From assembly GCF_022458985.1 (NCBI RefSeq), contig NC_061783.1, positions 1,332,413 to 1,396,412 of the forward strand: DNA of 64,000 nucleotides. Direction: 5' to 3'. Source of the DNA: Mugil cephalus (Eukaryota > Chordata > Actinopteri > Mugiliformes > Mugilidae). The position numbers were made by a program, and so were the translations under genes. Positions 13,331-26,100 of the stretch are shown in pieces; the first letter of the stretch is position 1; each line of letters opens with the position of its first letter. The notes under the pieces are model-generated. The model was not told where the DNA came from. It saw nothing but the letters and a program-made list of their open reading frames with translations, and ran no database searches.

Positions 13331-15438
13331 TTGACAATATTAAATTCATTGATTCCATTTAACATTTGACAATTATACCGTTTTATTATAGTGGTACCGT
13401 TTTTTCTCACAGTCTTACAGGGACTCTCGCTTTCTTTTCTTTTTCTCTCTTTATCTATTCATATTCAGCACTCTTCCTTTCTTGGTCCCTCTTCATCTCA
13501 CTTCCTCTGTGTCCCAGCCAGAGGAAATCAGAAATGCAGGTGGTTCATGGGTAGTGACAGTTACTGTACCTAGTGATTCATGTCCTCTTCATGCCCTGCA
13601 TCATCCTGCTCTCCTCCCATTTCCTCAGTCCACCTTCCCCTTCCTTCAGTCTTCTTCGTCCCGTTATACTGTTCACCATCTCAGGGGTCCTGTATTAGTG
13701 TTTTACATTTTGTATGTTTTCCTTTTATGCTCCCTCTACGACTGTTGGCGATCATCAGAGAATTTAGTGACAAATGAGCATAGTCGTACAATACATACAG
13801 TATTCCAATGTGTTCGGGCCACCTAAACAGATGGTGCCCGAGTATCATATCAAGATACTTAAAATATTATACAACATATGTGCATCTAGGATGGTGGTTA
13901 GCCTGCATCTCGTTCTCTCGTTCTCCCTAGTTAATACTACACCCCTCAGTGTAAGGGAGCTCATAACTCAAATCCACCACAGCAGCAACTGAATACAAAT
14001 CAGGAGCACAGCCACAACTTGAATAATGACACCTGTGTGTGTGTATGTGTGTTAGGGAGATTGGAGGTTTAGTGCTGGTAACATTTTAACCTTCGCTTCC
14101 TGTATTCTAGCAGTTTCATTACTGATCTACAGGAATGGAAAGAGCAACAGGGACGTACTGTGGTGAGTGGATGAAACCACTACTGAAGGCTGCCACTATA
14201 TAAACACAGTATATATATATATAACATGTAAACCTGCCTCGAAGCCTTGTGATATTCTGTACATTCTGGTTCACTAGTGCACCAAATGTGTATTAATGTG
14301 CAGCTACAAACAGCCTACAACAATTGCGCTTTTTACTGCAGCTCTTTAAAGAAATAACTTTTAGAAAACAGATATTCATTAATACACAGGATAAGATTTT
14401 ACAATCCTTTGTGTCGTGATCCGAGGCAAAACACATTTAGAAGTCAAGTCCAACTGAAAAACGACCAGCAGGCTAGCAGTCAGCTACAAACTAGCAACCA
14501 ACAAGAAGACACCAGCTAACTAGCCTAGCCAGCAGCAGCAGGTAAGAAGTGACGGGACATGTAACTACTCTTCAACCAAGATATATATATATACACACAC
14601 ACATATATAAATGGATTGTTATAATTGGAAGCTGTGTTTTTGTTTTGTTTTTTAGTTTGTGTTTACAGTTTGTTGACATGTCATAGCTACTGCACAAACC
14701 CACTGCGATATGGGTTTCCTGAAAAGCGACTTTGAAGCTCAATGTGGTGGCTCCTGTTGTCGCCAACTTGGAAATGACTGAGTCCGCCTAACTCCCAGCT
14801 AATTTTAGGGGGTGGAGCAAAATTATGCATAGCTTCAAGTCTTGATGAAATTAAAGTTGTGCATAACCTGTGCTTTTGGGGCCTGCATAGCGTCCATTTG
14901 TTGGACTGCAGTTTTTGGCACTACCTGTGGCCCTTAAAGCTTGATCTACGTGGAGCCTGCACCTTAGGTTCTATGCTGGTGAAAGCATTTATATTTGTGT
15001 GTACTTGTGTACTTATGTGTACATATAAATCTACGCCATAGGTATATGTACCTAGTGATACACGATGGTAAATTAAGCCAGGGGTCGTGCTTGATCATAG
15101 CGCTGGTGTGTAAGTGATGTCTGCATTCCATTTGGAGTTGGTCTTGCTTTTGTTCATGCTAGTTCATTGTCTTGGCCATAGATGGTATATATGGACGGGC
15201 GCCGACATTTTGCAAGTTTGGAACCAGAGTCTGGACAGTACAGTCTAAGAGTGCACGACACAGAGCTGCATTATTGATGACCTGCCCACACTTCTGCCAG
15301 ACTCACTCACATTTTCATTTTCATAATACTGTGCTCTGCTCTACCTCCACCAGTTACAAAGAAATGTTGTACTATACACACCCGCAACTTGTAGTCATTG
15401 TGATATCACATCCTGTTTCTATAGCGTCAAATAACTGA

Positions 15439-15462
15439 AAATAATAATAATAATAATAATAA
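15439..15462. repeat. (ATA)n microsatellite
   Basis: Eight AAT/ATA units in a row inside nhsl3 intron 1. Confidence 0.85.
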
Positions 15463-16189
15463 CTGAAACAAACTTATAAGAAAAAATACACTTGACTATG
15501 CATTAGTATTTTATTAACTATGTATAATGACAGAAACCATCTTTGAAAAAAAAAAATGTATATACTTTAATGTTTTAGTTTGACCCAAGTCCCATCCACT
15601 CACATGGAGGGGGTGTAGCTTATAACCTATACTGCATACTGCATGGCCTTCAGTTTCATTTAATTGAACTGAGACATCGTCTACAAGAAATAGTTTGCAT
15701 TGTAAAAAGGTCCATGCCAGAATCAATATAGGGTATTGAAAGACACACTTATACATTTGGCATAGACTTTGTCAAAAATGTGTACTAATGTGTACTAATA
15801 GAGGAAGTCTGTTCTCACGTATTCCACGTCTTTGACCATGTATGAAGTTATCCAGGCTATGCAGTTGTGTAAGTGGATAGCAATAATTTAACTTTGCAAG
15901 CACAGTGATCAATAGTTCTATTTTTATGTTGTTCATTTTCATGTGTACCGCGGCCTCAGTCACCCTGCCCCCCTCACCCCCCACCCCACATATTTTTTCC
16001 AATAAGCACAGGATGTATGCACTGAAATATACACCCAGGTAACTGTATTGTGGCAGTGGTAGATTTCAAACCCAACTGGGCATGAAGTGGAAACCCTGTA
16101 GCTCGTCACAGTCCAGTGGCCTGAAGGCTCACCTGATACTGCTGTTGAGTTTATGACAAAAGCAGTAGAGTACAGCCATCACTTATTAT

Positions 16190-16192
<3 letters not shown>

Positions 16193-16238
<46 letters not shown>

Positions 16239-16245
16239 TCTCTCA
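16193..16245. repeat. (TC)n microsatellite
   Basis: About 20 perfect TC units, then interrupted TC repeats. Non-coding. Confidence 0.95.
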
Positions 16246-16355
16246 CTGCTGCTCTCTTTACCTCCTTCCTTCTATGTGCAGCAAACAGGAGGGTGAGCTG
16301 AGGACATGAGATGAGATAATACACACCATGTGGTCAAAGTATTACATTTTCCAAT

Positions 16356-16357
<2 letters not shown>

Positions 16358-16402
<45 letters not shown>
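16358..16402. repeat. (TG)n microsatellite
   Basis: About 22 GT units. On the other strand it would translate as alternating Thr-His, an artefact rather than a protein. Confidence 0.95.
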
Positions 16403-16404
<2 letters not shown>

Positions 16405-19400
16405 TTAGCGTCAGTTCTTGGGCTTGGTCGGCCCTTTGAGAGTCATCTTTTATGCCTTTCAGCTGCTTTATATACGGCTTCAGTGTGAACTGGCCATGTG
16501 TAACTACAGTAAACATCCTCATCAGATGACTTGCTGTTTTTGCAGTCTCATACTTGCAGTGCAAACAGAACTAGAGCTGATAGAGCACACTCTAGTGGGG
16601 GCAACTGTATGAGGGGAGGTATAGGGTATCTCTGTCTGCTTCGGTTAAACGGACATATTCTATTGGTTAGTTTGTAATGAATTCCATTAGGTGAAGTGAT
16701 TTTTATTTTCTACACACCAGTATGTGTTCATGGTGGGTCACACTGGGTTAGAGGTAGTTATGAAGAGTTGGTAACTGCAGGGTCAGTCTCATTTGTTCAG
16801 ATTTAAATAGGTGATCCCGTAAAAACTGTGAATTGTGAATTTAATGACAGCTTTCCAAAATTAGAAAAAAAAGCCCTGATAATGCTGCTGTATCCAGGTT
16901 ATTTTGGCTTTAAGCATTATTTATATTCATAAGTGTGTTACTAATTGGAAGTGTGCGGTTTGAAAAAAAGTGGCCATTTGAGAGGCTCCTGTAAAAGATG
17001 CAATTGTGAAACAAACATATGTGATTTTCCATTTTGTCCTGCACAAGACCTTCAAGTTTAATGAAGTGCAACAGCCTTAAACGAAAAGTGTTTGCGTGCT
17101 TCTACTGGAGAAAGAAAGAAAAACCTGAAAAACTGCAAGCCTGTTGTTTTTGTGCCCACAGTAACTAAACATTGTGTTTAATTCATTAATCATTTAATGA
17201 TCAGTGTATCATCAGAATAACTGCCGTTTAAATTTCTGTATAATAAGGAAACTGCTCTGAATTCACAACACGACATAAAAACCAGTGAAGGGGAATTGCC
17301 TGCCAAATCATTATTATTAAATGTATTTTAAATGTGGCTCTACCTAATGAAGCGTGTGTTTTGTTTTTTTGTTTTTTGGCCTTTGACATTTTAACAAGGT
17401 GGTATTGTTGGTTGTTTGTACTCTCATTGTTCTTCTGGAGTCTATTTGACCAAGTCCAACAATGTGGCACGGGTGATTTATGATATTATCCTTAGAGTTA
17501 CGCAGAGCAGGCTATAAAACACCTTCTGATTATCCATTAAAGAAGGAGCATCAGTTGAATTAAGAACTGTTGAAAGGAGGTGTTGAGCTGTCTGATGGGG
17601 AATATTTGGGCCAGGATGACATTTGTTGATTTTTGGGATTGCCTGGATTAGCATGAAGTTGGCATATGTTTCTTTCCTCTTTTGTGATTTACTACATTAT
17701 GCTGCTCATGCGGTGAAATTGTGTGTTGTCTGCACTGAATCAAAGGCATGTGAAGTCCATCTCTCCCCTCTGCCCTCTCCTCCAGGACCAGATGGCATCT
17801 CTTTAGGCCTTCTAATGAATATTGATATGACGGGTCTTGGTTAACAACAGGAGGTTGCACAGGCTGGGCCAGTGAACCCCCAAAACTGGCACATAGTAAA
17901 GGTCTGTGCTGAGAGGACTGGATGTGGATTTATATTGGGGGGGGGTCTTTTCTTTCAAAAGTCTTTTCTCATGCACATAAGCTCCCAATGGCTTATATTG
18001 GTGAACTTGCAGAAATTAATATGGATTAATAGATTGGAATTTTATGAGTATGACGTGTGATGTCATGCAGGGAATACGTCAAGATTCAGGCAAAGGCAAA
18101 ACAAAACATGACACAGTGTAGTAGAGTTAAGTGGATAATTAGGAAGAGTGAGGTGATGATAGGAGGAAAACATCAGGTTCAGTAGAGTGTAAGGTGAAGA
18201 GATGGACAGGTTAAGCTACTGGCAGAGTTAATCCTCTGGCGTGGCTCCAGTGTCTAAAGCTGCTCTGCTCTGAATGCCTCTGCTTATTCGCCTCATCTCA
18301 AGGCTGAACCACTACCAGGTTGGTCAGTCTGATCCACTGGGGTGGAGGTTTCTTCAAGTGGAGAAGCTCAGTATCCCCCTGTTGGTATTTCTCCAGTGCC
18401 AGGAGTCTTGTGTTTTAGTTTGTGGAGGGCTGTTGGGTGATGGTTGTTGTATCACTAACTTTCAGCTGGTCCAGGCCAGCTGTAGCCCCCTGCAGTGCCA
18501 CTTTATTGAGAATAAACAACCATTCAGAGGGCAAGTGGATTCAAGTGGAGCATCAGTTGTTTTTTTAATGCAGAATCCGTGTTTTCTTATTTTATTTTTA
18601 TTTTTATTTTATCTTTTTCATTCAGTCTTGTGTTTCAATCCCTTTGCAGTTTGTCAGGAAACATTAGCAGGCGCCCAAGAACTCATCTGCAGATGATGAG
18701 CTGAGGCCGCCTCATCTATTTATAACTCACACCAGACCTTTGTGGGCTATAGGGCTAAGGGGCAGAGAGGGAGAGAGGGAGAGGATGTGAAGTAGGAGAG
18801 GTTGGCAGAGACAGAGGGCACCGGAGAAAGAGATGCAGTGATACAGAGGAGGATGAAACATGCAACACGCTAATGTGGTTGCTTAACTTTTCACTGTGAG
18901 GACACAACCTCTACTGTCAAATACAGCCCCCACAGCTCTTTTATAATGAGACACAGCATCAGACGGATGCATAATGCTTGAGGCTTCCATTGGGAAAGAG
19001 ACAAATAGAGACAAAGACAAACTCTGAAATATATCAAGGAACATGAGGCGCTGTTATCTTTATGCACACCTGTCTGTGTAAATACATTTATTAAGCCTCA
19101 ACCTGGAGAAAGACATTTTTAATTCAACTTTTCCACTAAAATGAGAACATTGATAGAATCTTTTCATCAAAGGCATTCAGTTTTATATTTTAGTTTTCTT
19201 AAAGTCATTAAAGCACTAAGGTGATATTTTACACTGAGATTAACTGTAAATCCGATAAGAGTTGGTCAAAGGGTTAAGGCAAAGAAAAGATCATTGCCGT
19301 TAATTACACCATGTTTATTTCTGTCCACTTCCTCCCTAATCGTCATATCTCCAGGCTCAAAACGTCCTCAAACTAATCAATATCACAAGGGTTTAACTGG

Positions 19401-19566
19401 GTGCTCTATGCATACAGCCTCACACGTGTCTGTCTATATTGAGGGAAGCGGGGGTGGTTGCTTCCTGAAAGCCAAACTTTGACAGCCGTTTTGCTGGTGG
19501 GGGGGGTTCATTATTTGACAATACAGAGGGAATAGCAATGGAGAGAGCCAGTGTGAGAAAAAGAGG

Positions 19567-19568
<2 letters not shown>

Positions 19569-19601
<33 letters not shown>
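19569..19601. repeat. (GA)n microsatellite upstream of nhsl3 exon 1b
   Basis: About 16 GA units, roughly 290 bp upstream of the exon 1b start codon, in what would be its promoter or 5' UTR. GA tracts can act as GAGA-type elements, but nothing here shows that. Confidence 0.9.
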
Positions 19602-19607
<6 letters not shown>

Positions 19608-19871
19608 CAGAGGGGGAAGGGAGTAGGGTATCAGACTCAGGGATAAGGCAGCTGGGACAGGCTGCTTTGGCTGGATCAGATCTTATTGTGCACTTGTCCT
19701 TCCCCAAGTCACTCGGGCACTCTGCATCAGGGCTCACTTACAGACAAACTGCTGTCAAGCTTTTTATTCCATTTTTTCATTGGAGGCAAATCCAAGTGTT
19801 TTTCCTCGCCTCCGACAGAAAGCCACGCGTTGGACTCTGCTTCACTACAATACTCTGATCTTGCATCTGCT

Positions 19872-19886
19872 ATGGTGCTGAAGTAG
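19872..19886 (+). promoter_or_regulatory. Four-codon upstream ORF before nhsl3 exon 1b start
   Basis: ATG GTG CTG AAG TAG: the uORF stop ends two bases before the main ATG at 19889. The uORF ATG has G at -3 and G at +4, and so does the main ATG. If transcription starts upstream of 19872, ribosomes would have to leak past or reinitiate. Whether this segment is in the mRNA is not known. Confidence 0.4.
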
Positions 19887-19888
19887 GA

Positions 19889-22800
19889 ATGGTGGTCTAC
19901 TTGAGGAAGAGCATCCACTCTCTGCTGTCTGTCTTCAAGAAGAAGGGTGAGTGCTGACTCACATGGAAGCACCTGACAGGCAGCAGCTTTGACTTTAGGC
20001 AGCTGATTTATGTGGCAGTAATACTTTGTTCTCCAGTACTTAATATACCCTAGAAGTTTCTTTTCTGCGCTGTTGATGCTACGAGGTGATGGACTGGCAA
20101 CATGTTCATGTGCTTCAGTGACGATCCTTCTCCCTGTCTCACAAACACAGCACGCAAGAATTACTGTTGAAGGCAATGTGGGGGTCCCTTCTAATGAGAT
20201 AAAGGGCTTTACTAGCTTTTTTGGCGATCATCTTAATCACCCAAAATCCCACAACCGTCTGCAGGGGTCTGGCGGAATCTCAGGCAGAGCTACTTTACCA
20301 GTTAATCACAGATGGTGATTATAACATCTTATTCACTGATCAGGCATAACATTATGACCACCTTCCTAATATTGTGTGTGTGCATCCAAAACAGCTGTGA
20401 CTCATTAGAGAATGGACATGGTGTCTTGCAACAGAATGCTGTCCACAGGTACTTGATCAGTTTGGGATCTAGGGAATTTGGAGGCCAGGTCAACACCTTG
20501 TGCTATTTTTCATGTTTTTTTTAGTTGTTCCTAAACCTTTGGTGGCTGCTGCCACCAAGGATTGTCATTGCTATGGGGTGGGAGTGGGAGGTGGGTGGTA
20601 CATGCCACAAGAGGGTCAGTGTTATTTACTTCTCCTGTCAGTGGTTTTAATGTTGTGGCTGACTGGTGTATGTGAGTAATGTGTGATGTCAAGTGGAAGT
20701 TCTTGGACTTCTCCTCTCTCCTTTTCTTGGATTGTATCAGGCAGGCAGGTTTACCGGAGGTTTCCCACAGTCACACACAGGAGAAGACATTGTGTCTGCG
20801 CTGCCTCCTCCCTGTGAATGTGGAAGGATAAGGGTGGGAGTGTCTGTTGCCTCACACACACATACAGTATGTACAGTCACACATGAATATTCTTACCTAA
20901 CCAGGTGAGACTGAGGGCCAGTGTTGAAGGTGACAAAGGAGGGAAAGCAGAGACCTCACACTGACTCTTAGCTAGGCTTTTAGTTACTTTGACTGAGTTC
21001 CCACACAGTAGATCAGGCTCCCTGCATTAAACCCATTACACTCTTTTGTCTCAATGATGATTTTCCAAAGATTGCTGAGATTGAGAGAGAACTGCATGGT
21101 ACGCCATTAACCCTTCAGAAAATCATTTTCTTTTTCTTCTTTGCTTGGTCACTTTTTTTTTTTTTTTGGTCACTTTTTTGAATGTTTAGTTTTATTTAAA
21201 AACAAACAAACAAACAAACAAACAAATGACACACAGTTTCCTTCACAGCTAATGCCGAAAAATTCTAATTTCTTTGGCTGTGTTTTGGGGAATAACAAAG
21301 ACTCTTATTTGGAACATAACTTTTACATGGAGAAGACAAATATATACAAAACACTAAATAATGATAGCAAAAACTTAACTTGCACAGTTTTTGGAATCTG
21401 GATTGTGCCCCATGAAATACTAACCATTTTAAAATCCCCAAAATCATACGTTTTAGTCTTTGCATCAAAAATCTACGTTTTAGTCAATAGTAGCATAGGT
21501 AGGGTTTATCTTCCTAATCCCCCAAATATTGTACTCAGTGGAAGTGGGGGTCCACTTCTTAAATCCACAATTTTGCCTTTTCTAAATTTCCACCCACAAA
21601 GTAAAGCCCAAAGTAAATTTGTCAGTGGTTGGGCATGTTAACATTGACTGCATTGACTGCTTTCCAAATAGTATTCAATGTTATTTTCTAGTAAGTTTTC
21701 CCTATCCATCTGTTATCCAGAACTACTCATCCTATTGCAGCTGGCACTGTGCGGAAAATGGGGTACACAGGTCGCCTTTCCATCATGAGGCTAATCGAGA
21801 GACTGACTGGCATACTGACATACACACCTATGATCAATTTAGAATCACCAAACAACCGTGTCTTTGGACTAATGGAAGAAGATGGAGTGCTAGAATAAAA
21901 GTCACAAAGGCACAGGGCGATCAGGCAAACCCCACAAAGTTTGTATGTTTGGCCTATTTTACAGGCTGCTTTGGTTTGTCCAGTCTGAGTAGTTTTTGGT
22001 CTTCCTTTGACATTGAGTAAAAATGTTCAGGACGAAGAGCTCATCCAGTCCCAACGCAGTAGGTCCAACAGCAGGAGGACCAGTTGTATCTTTACATGCA
22101 GTCAGTCCAGATTACCTTGAACCTGGGGACAAGCAAGGAAGAAAGACATGGGATTAGCCAAGGCATAGTTTACTATGGACAGGCTGGGACATCTGCTGAC
22201 CAAACTTAGCTGAGTGGATTTGACGAGTGCGCTGCGTCAAAGGTGCACCGATAAACACATACACAGGTTCAGAGGATTCGCTTTAAAGCTGCTAAACGTT
22301 TTGGCAAATGGCCAACTATTGAGTGTTACAGGTACCACTGGCAAGACATCACAGAATGAGCTATGGTCTAAATGCCTTGCAGTAACAAAGCAAAAGCTGA
22401 TTTTGGTCAAAAGGTCAAATCAGAGCACAGTACTAGGAAAAACAAGCGTTGCTTCTTTTGTTTCTGCAGCTGGTCCGAAGGGGAATGAAGAGCAGAAGAG
22501 GTTGACGGTCCACTATACAGCCTCACAGCACTATCAGGAGAATGTTTTCATCGAGGGCAGCAGGCCACAGTACCTGGAGGACCTGCACACTGAAGCTCAG
22601 GAGGGCCTCAAGATACTTCAGCAGGAAGGTAACACACACCCATCGGATCTTTGATATAAATGTGAAAATAGCAGCTAAAGATTATAGTTTACCCCACATT
22701 TTGTATCTGTGACTACATAACTGATTATAGTGTACAAGATTGTTCGTTAAGTTTTAGCGTATTCAAATTATGTCCTTGTTTTTGTTAGAACACAAGAATG

Positions 22801-23084
22801 GAGTGAACTTTGCTGACGATGAAAGCATTGCTGTAAGTCCAAAAGCTATGTGGATGAATTTTTATCTACTTCCTACACACAAAGAATGCCACCAAACTAA
22901 ACACTACTGTGTGTGTGTGTTTATATCCCCCGCAGTCCACGGACACTCTCCGTCCGGAACAGGATATCAGCTCCAAGGATGGAGATGACTCTCCTGAGTC
23001 AAGATCCACCTTTGGGAATACCGATCCCACAGTAACTTCTGCTGTGCTGACAAGGCCTGCACTTACCCGTCAAGGTGGAGAGAC

Positions 23085-23129
<45 letters not shown>

Positions 23130-26100
23130 ACGTGCTTGGAACAGAACCATCCATATCTTGTTCATCTTAGAGAAATAGGAGCTAATCATAGCGGCTGCAA
23201 AAGCAGTTTGTGCTTCGTTCCTATATATCACTTTACCGCGAGTCATAGATGGGTACTGATTTAGCATGCACAGCTCATTCTTGGCTGCTTGGTGCCTCTG
23301 CAGTTACGGTGTGAAATCAAAGGAAGATGAACTTGACACACACTCTCATATGCACAGCTGAAGCTGTATCTGAAGACAGCAGCGTGGCTGCCACTGCATA
23401 TCACAGCTTGAAGGCAAAGCGTATGATTCTGCGTCTGCGTGTGCTTGAGTGTGATTGGTATTCTGATCATATTTCAAACAACCATTTTAAAATGTTAAAT
23501 AAAAAAGCTCCTAAATATGCATTATTAAATTTCAGTCCGTTGTTTTGCTGTGCTCCTGTTATTCCACCAATTTGTGCTCCTCTCCTAAATAAATTTCCAG
23601 CCAGTCCAGCAAAGTTTGGTCAGTCTGATCCCTAAAATCTCTCAGCAACAGCTGACAATTTATAAGAACAATGGGTTTGTATAAAATTGTATTCAGACAC
23701 TCTTTAATCCAGATTAAAATTTTAGTGAAGCACTAGCTCTTCCTGCAGTGCAACCATGAAATTTACAGAATGAAGTATCTTGATGTATCAGTGTTACGGC
23801 CGGCAAACTGCACACATTGTTTGACTCGAAGGAATAAAAGCTCTGCTGACTTGTCATCTAGCTCCATCATCTAGTCAACTGTTATTGTCCAGTACAATTT
23901 ATGACCAAATAACTGCAAAAGCAATGGCATTTCCATTTGATTCAGTTTTGTTTGGTGCTAACTGGCAATGTTTTTATGCTGACTAAACCAAAATAGTGAA
24001 ATACCTGCATCACATCAAGCTTTATTATTGTAAATGTGTTACCATGCTGATATGAGCATTTACTGTAGCTCAATCACATAATCAGCATGCTGGGGTTATG
24101 GAAAATAGCCACAAATTAACAGTTTCCCCTCTCTTAGGTTCTACATTCAAGCCTCTGAATCCAGTAAAAAGATTGGAAAAGAGCAGGAAACGGAGCAGGA
24201 GAACTACCATCATGGGCATTCCCAACCAGGTGCAGAAAGAACTTGGTAGGTCATCCCTTGCTGACAGGAAAACAAAATCACATAAAGCTTTGATAGCTAC
24301 ACGTTGCTGACAGTGATTAATTTTTGTTACAGCTTTGCACAGAATCTCCACGTTTCAGCCACTTGTTCCTACTCTCCACCTGAATCCTGATAGGCAAGAC
24401 AGTAACAGCCAATCAGGGGTCGTTATCATTCCCACAGTTGATGGAGGGACTCCAATAGCAAATAAGGAGGGAGCAAGAGTGCACCTTTCAGAGCTGGAGG
24501 TAAAGGGTTCTCCTGAATTATTGGAATAACTCCGAGTAGTCTGAACATACATTACAGATTACAGGCTGGATGTGTTTTTATCACCTCTGTACTTACTCTT
24601 GACACCTAAGCAGGCTTTCAGAGATGAACATCTTGTGAGGGAGCATCTCCAGGGAGTGTACCAAGACGAGCAGTCCTTCAGCCGCTTTGGTTCCCATCTC
24701 TGTCCTACTGCTAACCTAAGACCCAAGTCCCTTGCAGTACCTGGCATTACAACTTCCTCCTCATTTTCTCCTTCAATGTTTAATTTCCTCCAGGAGCCCC
24801 AGGTAAGAATGACATTGAATGGCTAGATAACAATATGGTTTAAATTTAAGTTACTTTAGGACTTTAAGTCTTTAGGACTGAATTTGACCACTTGTAACAT
24901 TAAGATATTTTTCTTCCAGGGCCCAGTGATGTCCATCTCTCCTCAGGCAACTTATTTGTCCACAATCATCCCTAATGCTGTCTTGCCCGCCTCAATTGAA
25001 GTTATTGAGATTGAGCGCAGCAATACTCGGAGCCGTGGCAGTACCAACCATGGCAGCAGCATTCTCACTGTAAGCAAAAGCAGCCTGACATCTGGAGAAT
25101 CATCGATCAGCCCTTTGTTGTCCAGAAGATCAGATGGTGACAGTTCCCAGACTAGTAATTCCCAGAACAACTGCTTACTGATGCCCATATCTGCTTCGGG
25201 GGCAAACTGGAGTGAGTTGCAGTCTTCAAAGATTATTATTTCAGACTCCTCCCCAGTCTCCTCCAAAGATAGCACACGCAGCGGTAACTCACAGAGAGTG
25301 GGTTTTAACATACAGGAAAACCAGGCAGAGCAGTCTGGTGGGGACTCGGACCTTGTCAGCCTCCAAAACTCAGTTATCAGCAGTCTCAGCAGTAAGAGTG
25401 AAAATCATGTTACAGGACAAGGGTCTGTGTCCAGTGCATCAGAGTCTGTGGATGCTGGGGAACATGCAAAGAACCAACGCAACAAGCGCAGCCTTTCAGT
25501 CATGAAGACTAAACAACCCCCAGCACCTCCACGGAGAACAAACTCCCTTCATGGTAATAAAATTAGGGGTAATTCCAGGGTCATAGTAGATAACAAAGAC
25601 CTTCACAAATTGCAATCAGGAGAAGTGACACTTGCCACTGAAAATATTGTAACAGAGAATGGAAGAAGTACTTCTAAGATCCTAACACCTGCATCAAACT
25701 CAGTGCCCATCTCTTCAGATTCCTTCTCCAGTTCTCTGAGCCCTGCTTCTAATGAAGCTGGAGGAGCAACACAGTCACCACCAGAAGCATGCACCTCATC
25801 CCCACGGAAAATTTCCTCAGAAGGGGAGAAATTTGAACGGACCCTATCCCCTTCAAGTGGCTACTCTAGTCAGAGTGGAACTCCAACACTTTCCCCAAAA
25901 GGGATGTCCCCAACCTCTCCAGAAAAACTGAAGAAGAAACCAGTCAAACCAGAGAGGTCTGTGTCTCGGGCCTCATCTTCAGCAGCTTCTCCTTCATCCT
26001 CACTTACCTCTTTATCATCTGGTATATCTGAGATTGTCAATCCAGACATTTCCTCATGTAGCCCAAATCTGCCTCTACAGGGACCTTTACCCACTGTTGC

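Larger units (their letters stand above)
3288..19888 (+). other. nhsl3 intron 1 (if the upstream exon is used): repeat-rich, no other gene seen
   Basis: About 16.6 kb with no recognisable host exon. It holds a probable LINE tail (about 4230-4345), a 43-bp tandem duplication (8453-8538), a LINE reverse-transcriptase remnant joined to a SINE (10025-10450), a hAT remnant (12778-13330), an (ATA)n tract (15439-15462), (TC)n (16193-16245), (TG)n (16358-16402) and (GA)n (19569-19601). Long first introns in NHS-family genes often hold enhancers, but none can be pointed to without alignment to other fish. Confidence 0.6.

Noticed and set aside
18274..18696. 140-codon open frame on the plus strand with a hydrophobic stretch
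   Set aside because: No family similarity; the hydrophobic part comes from a T-rich low-complexity tract inside nhsl3 intron 1, with no credible splice context.
19727..20176. 149-codon open frame antisense to nhsl3 exon 1b
   Set aside because: No recognisable domain, and it spans the exon 1b splice donor on the other strand; most likely chance.
21141..21641. 166-codon open frame on the plus strand
   Set aside because: It starts in poly(T) and (AAAC)n simple sequence and lacks any recognisable protein feature.
22214..22654. 146-codon frame running through nhsl3 exon 2
   Set aside because: Only 22470-22628 is exon; the part before the acceptor is intron that happens to be open.
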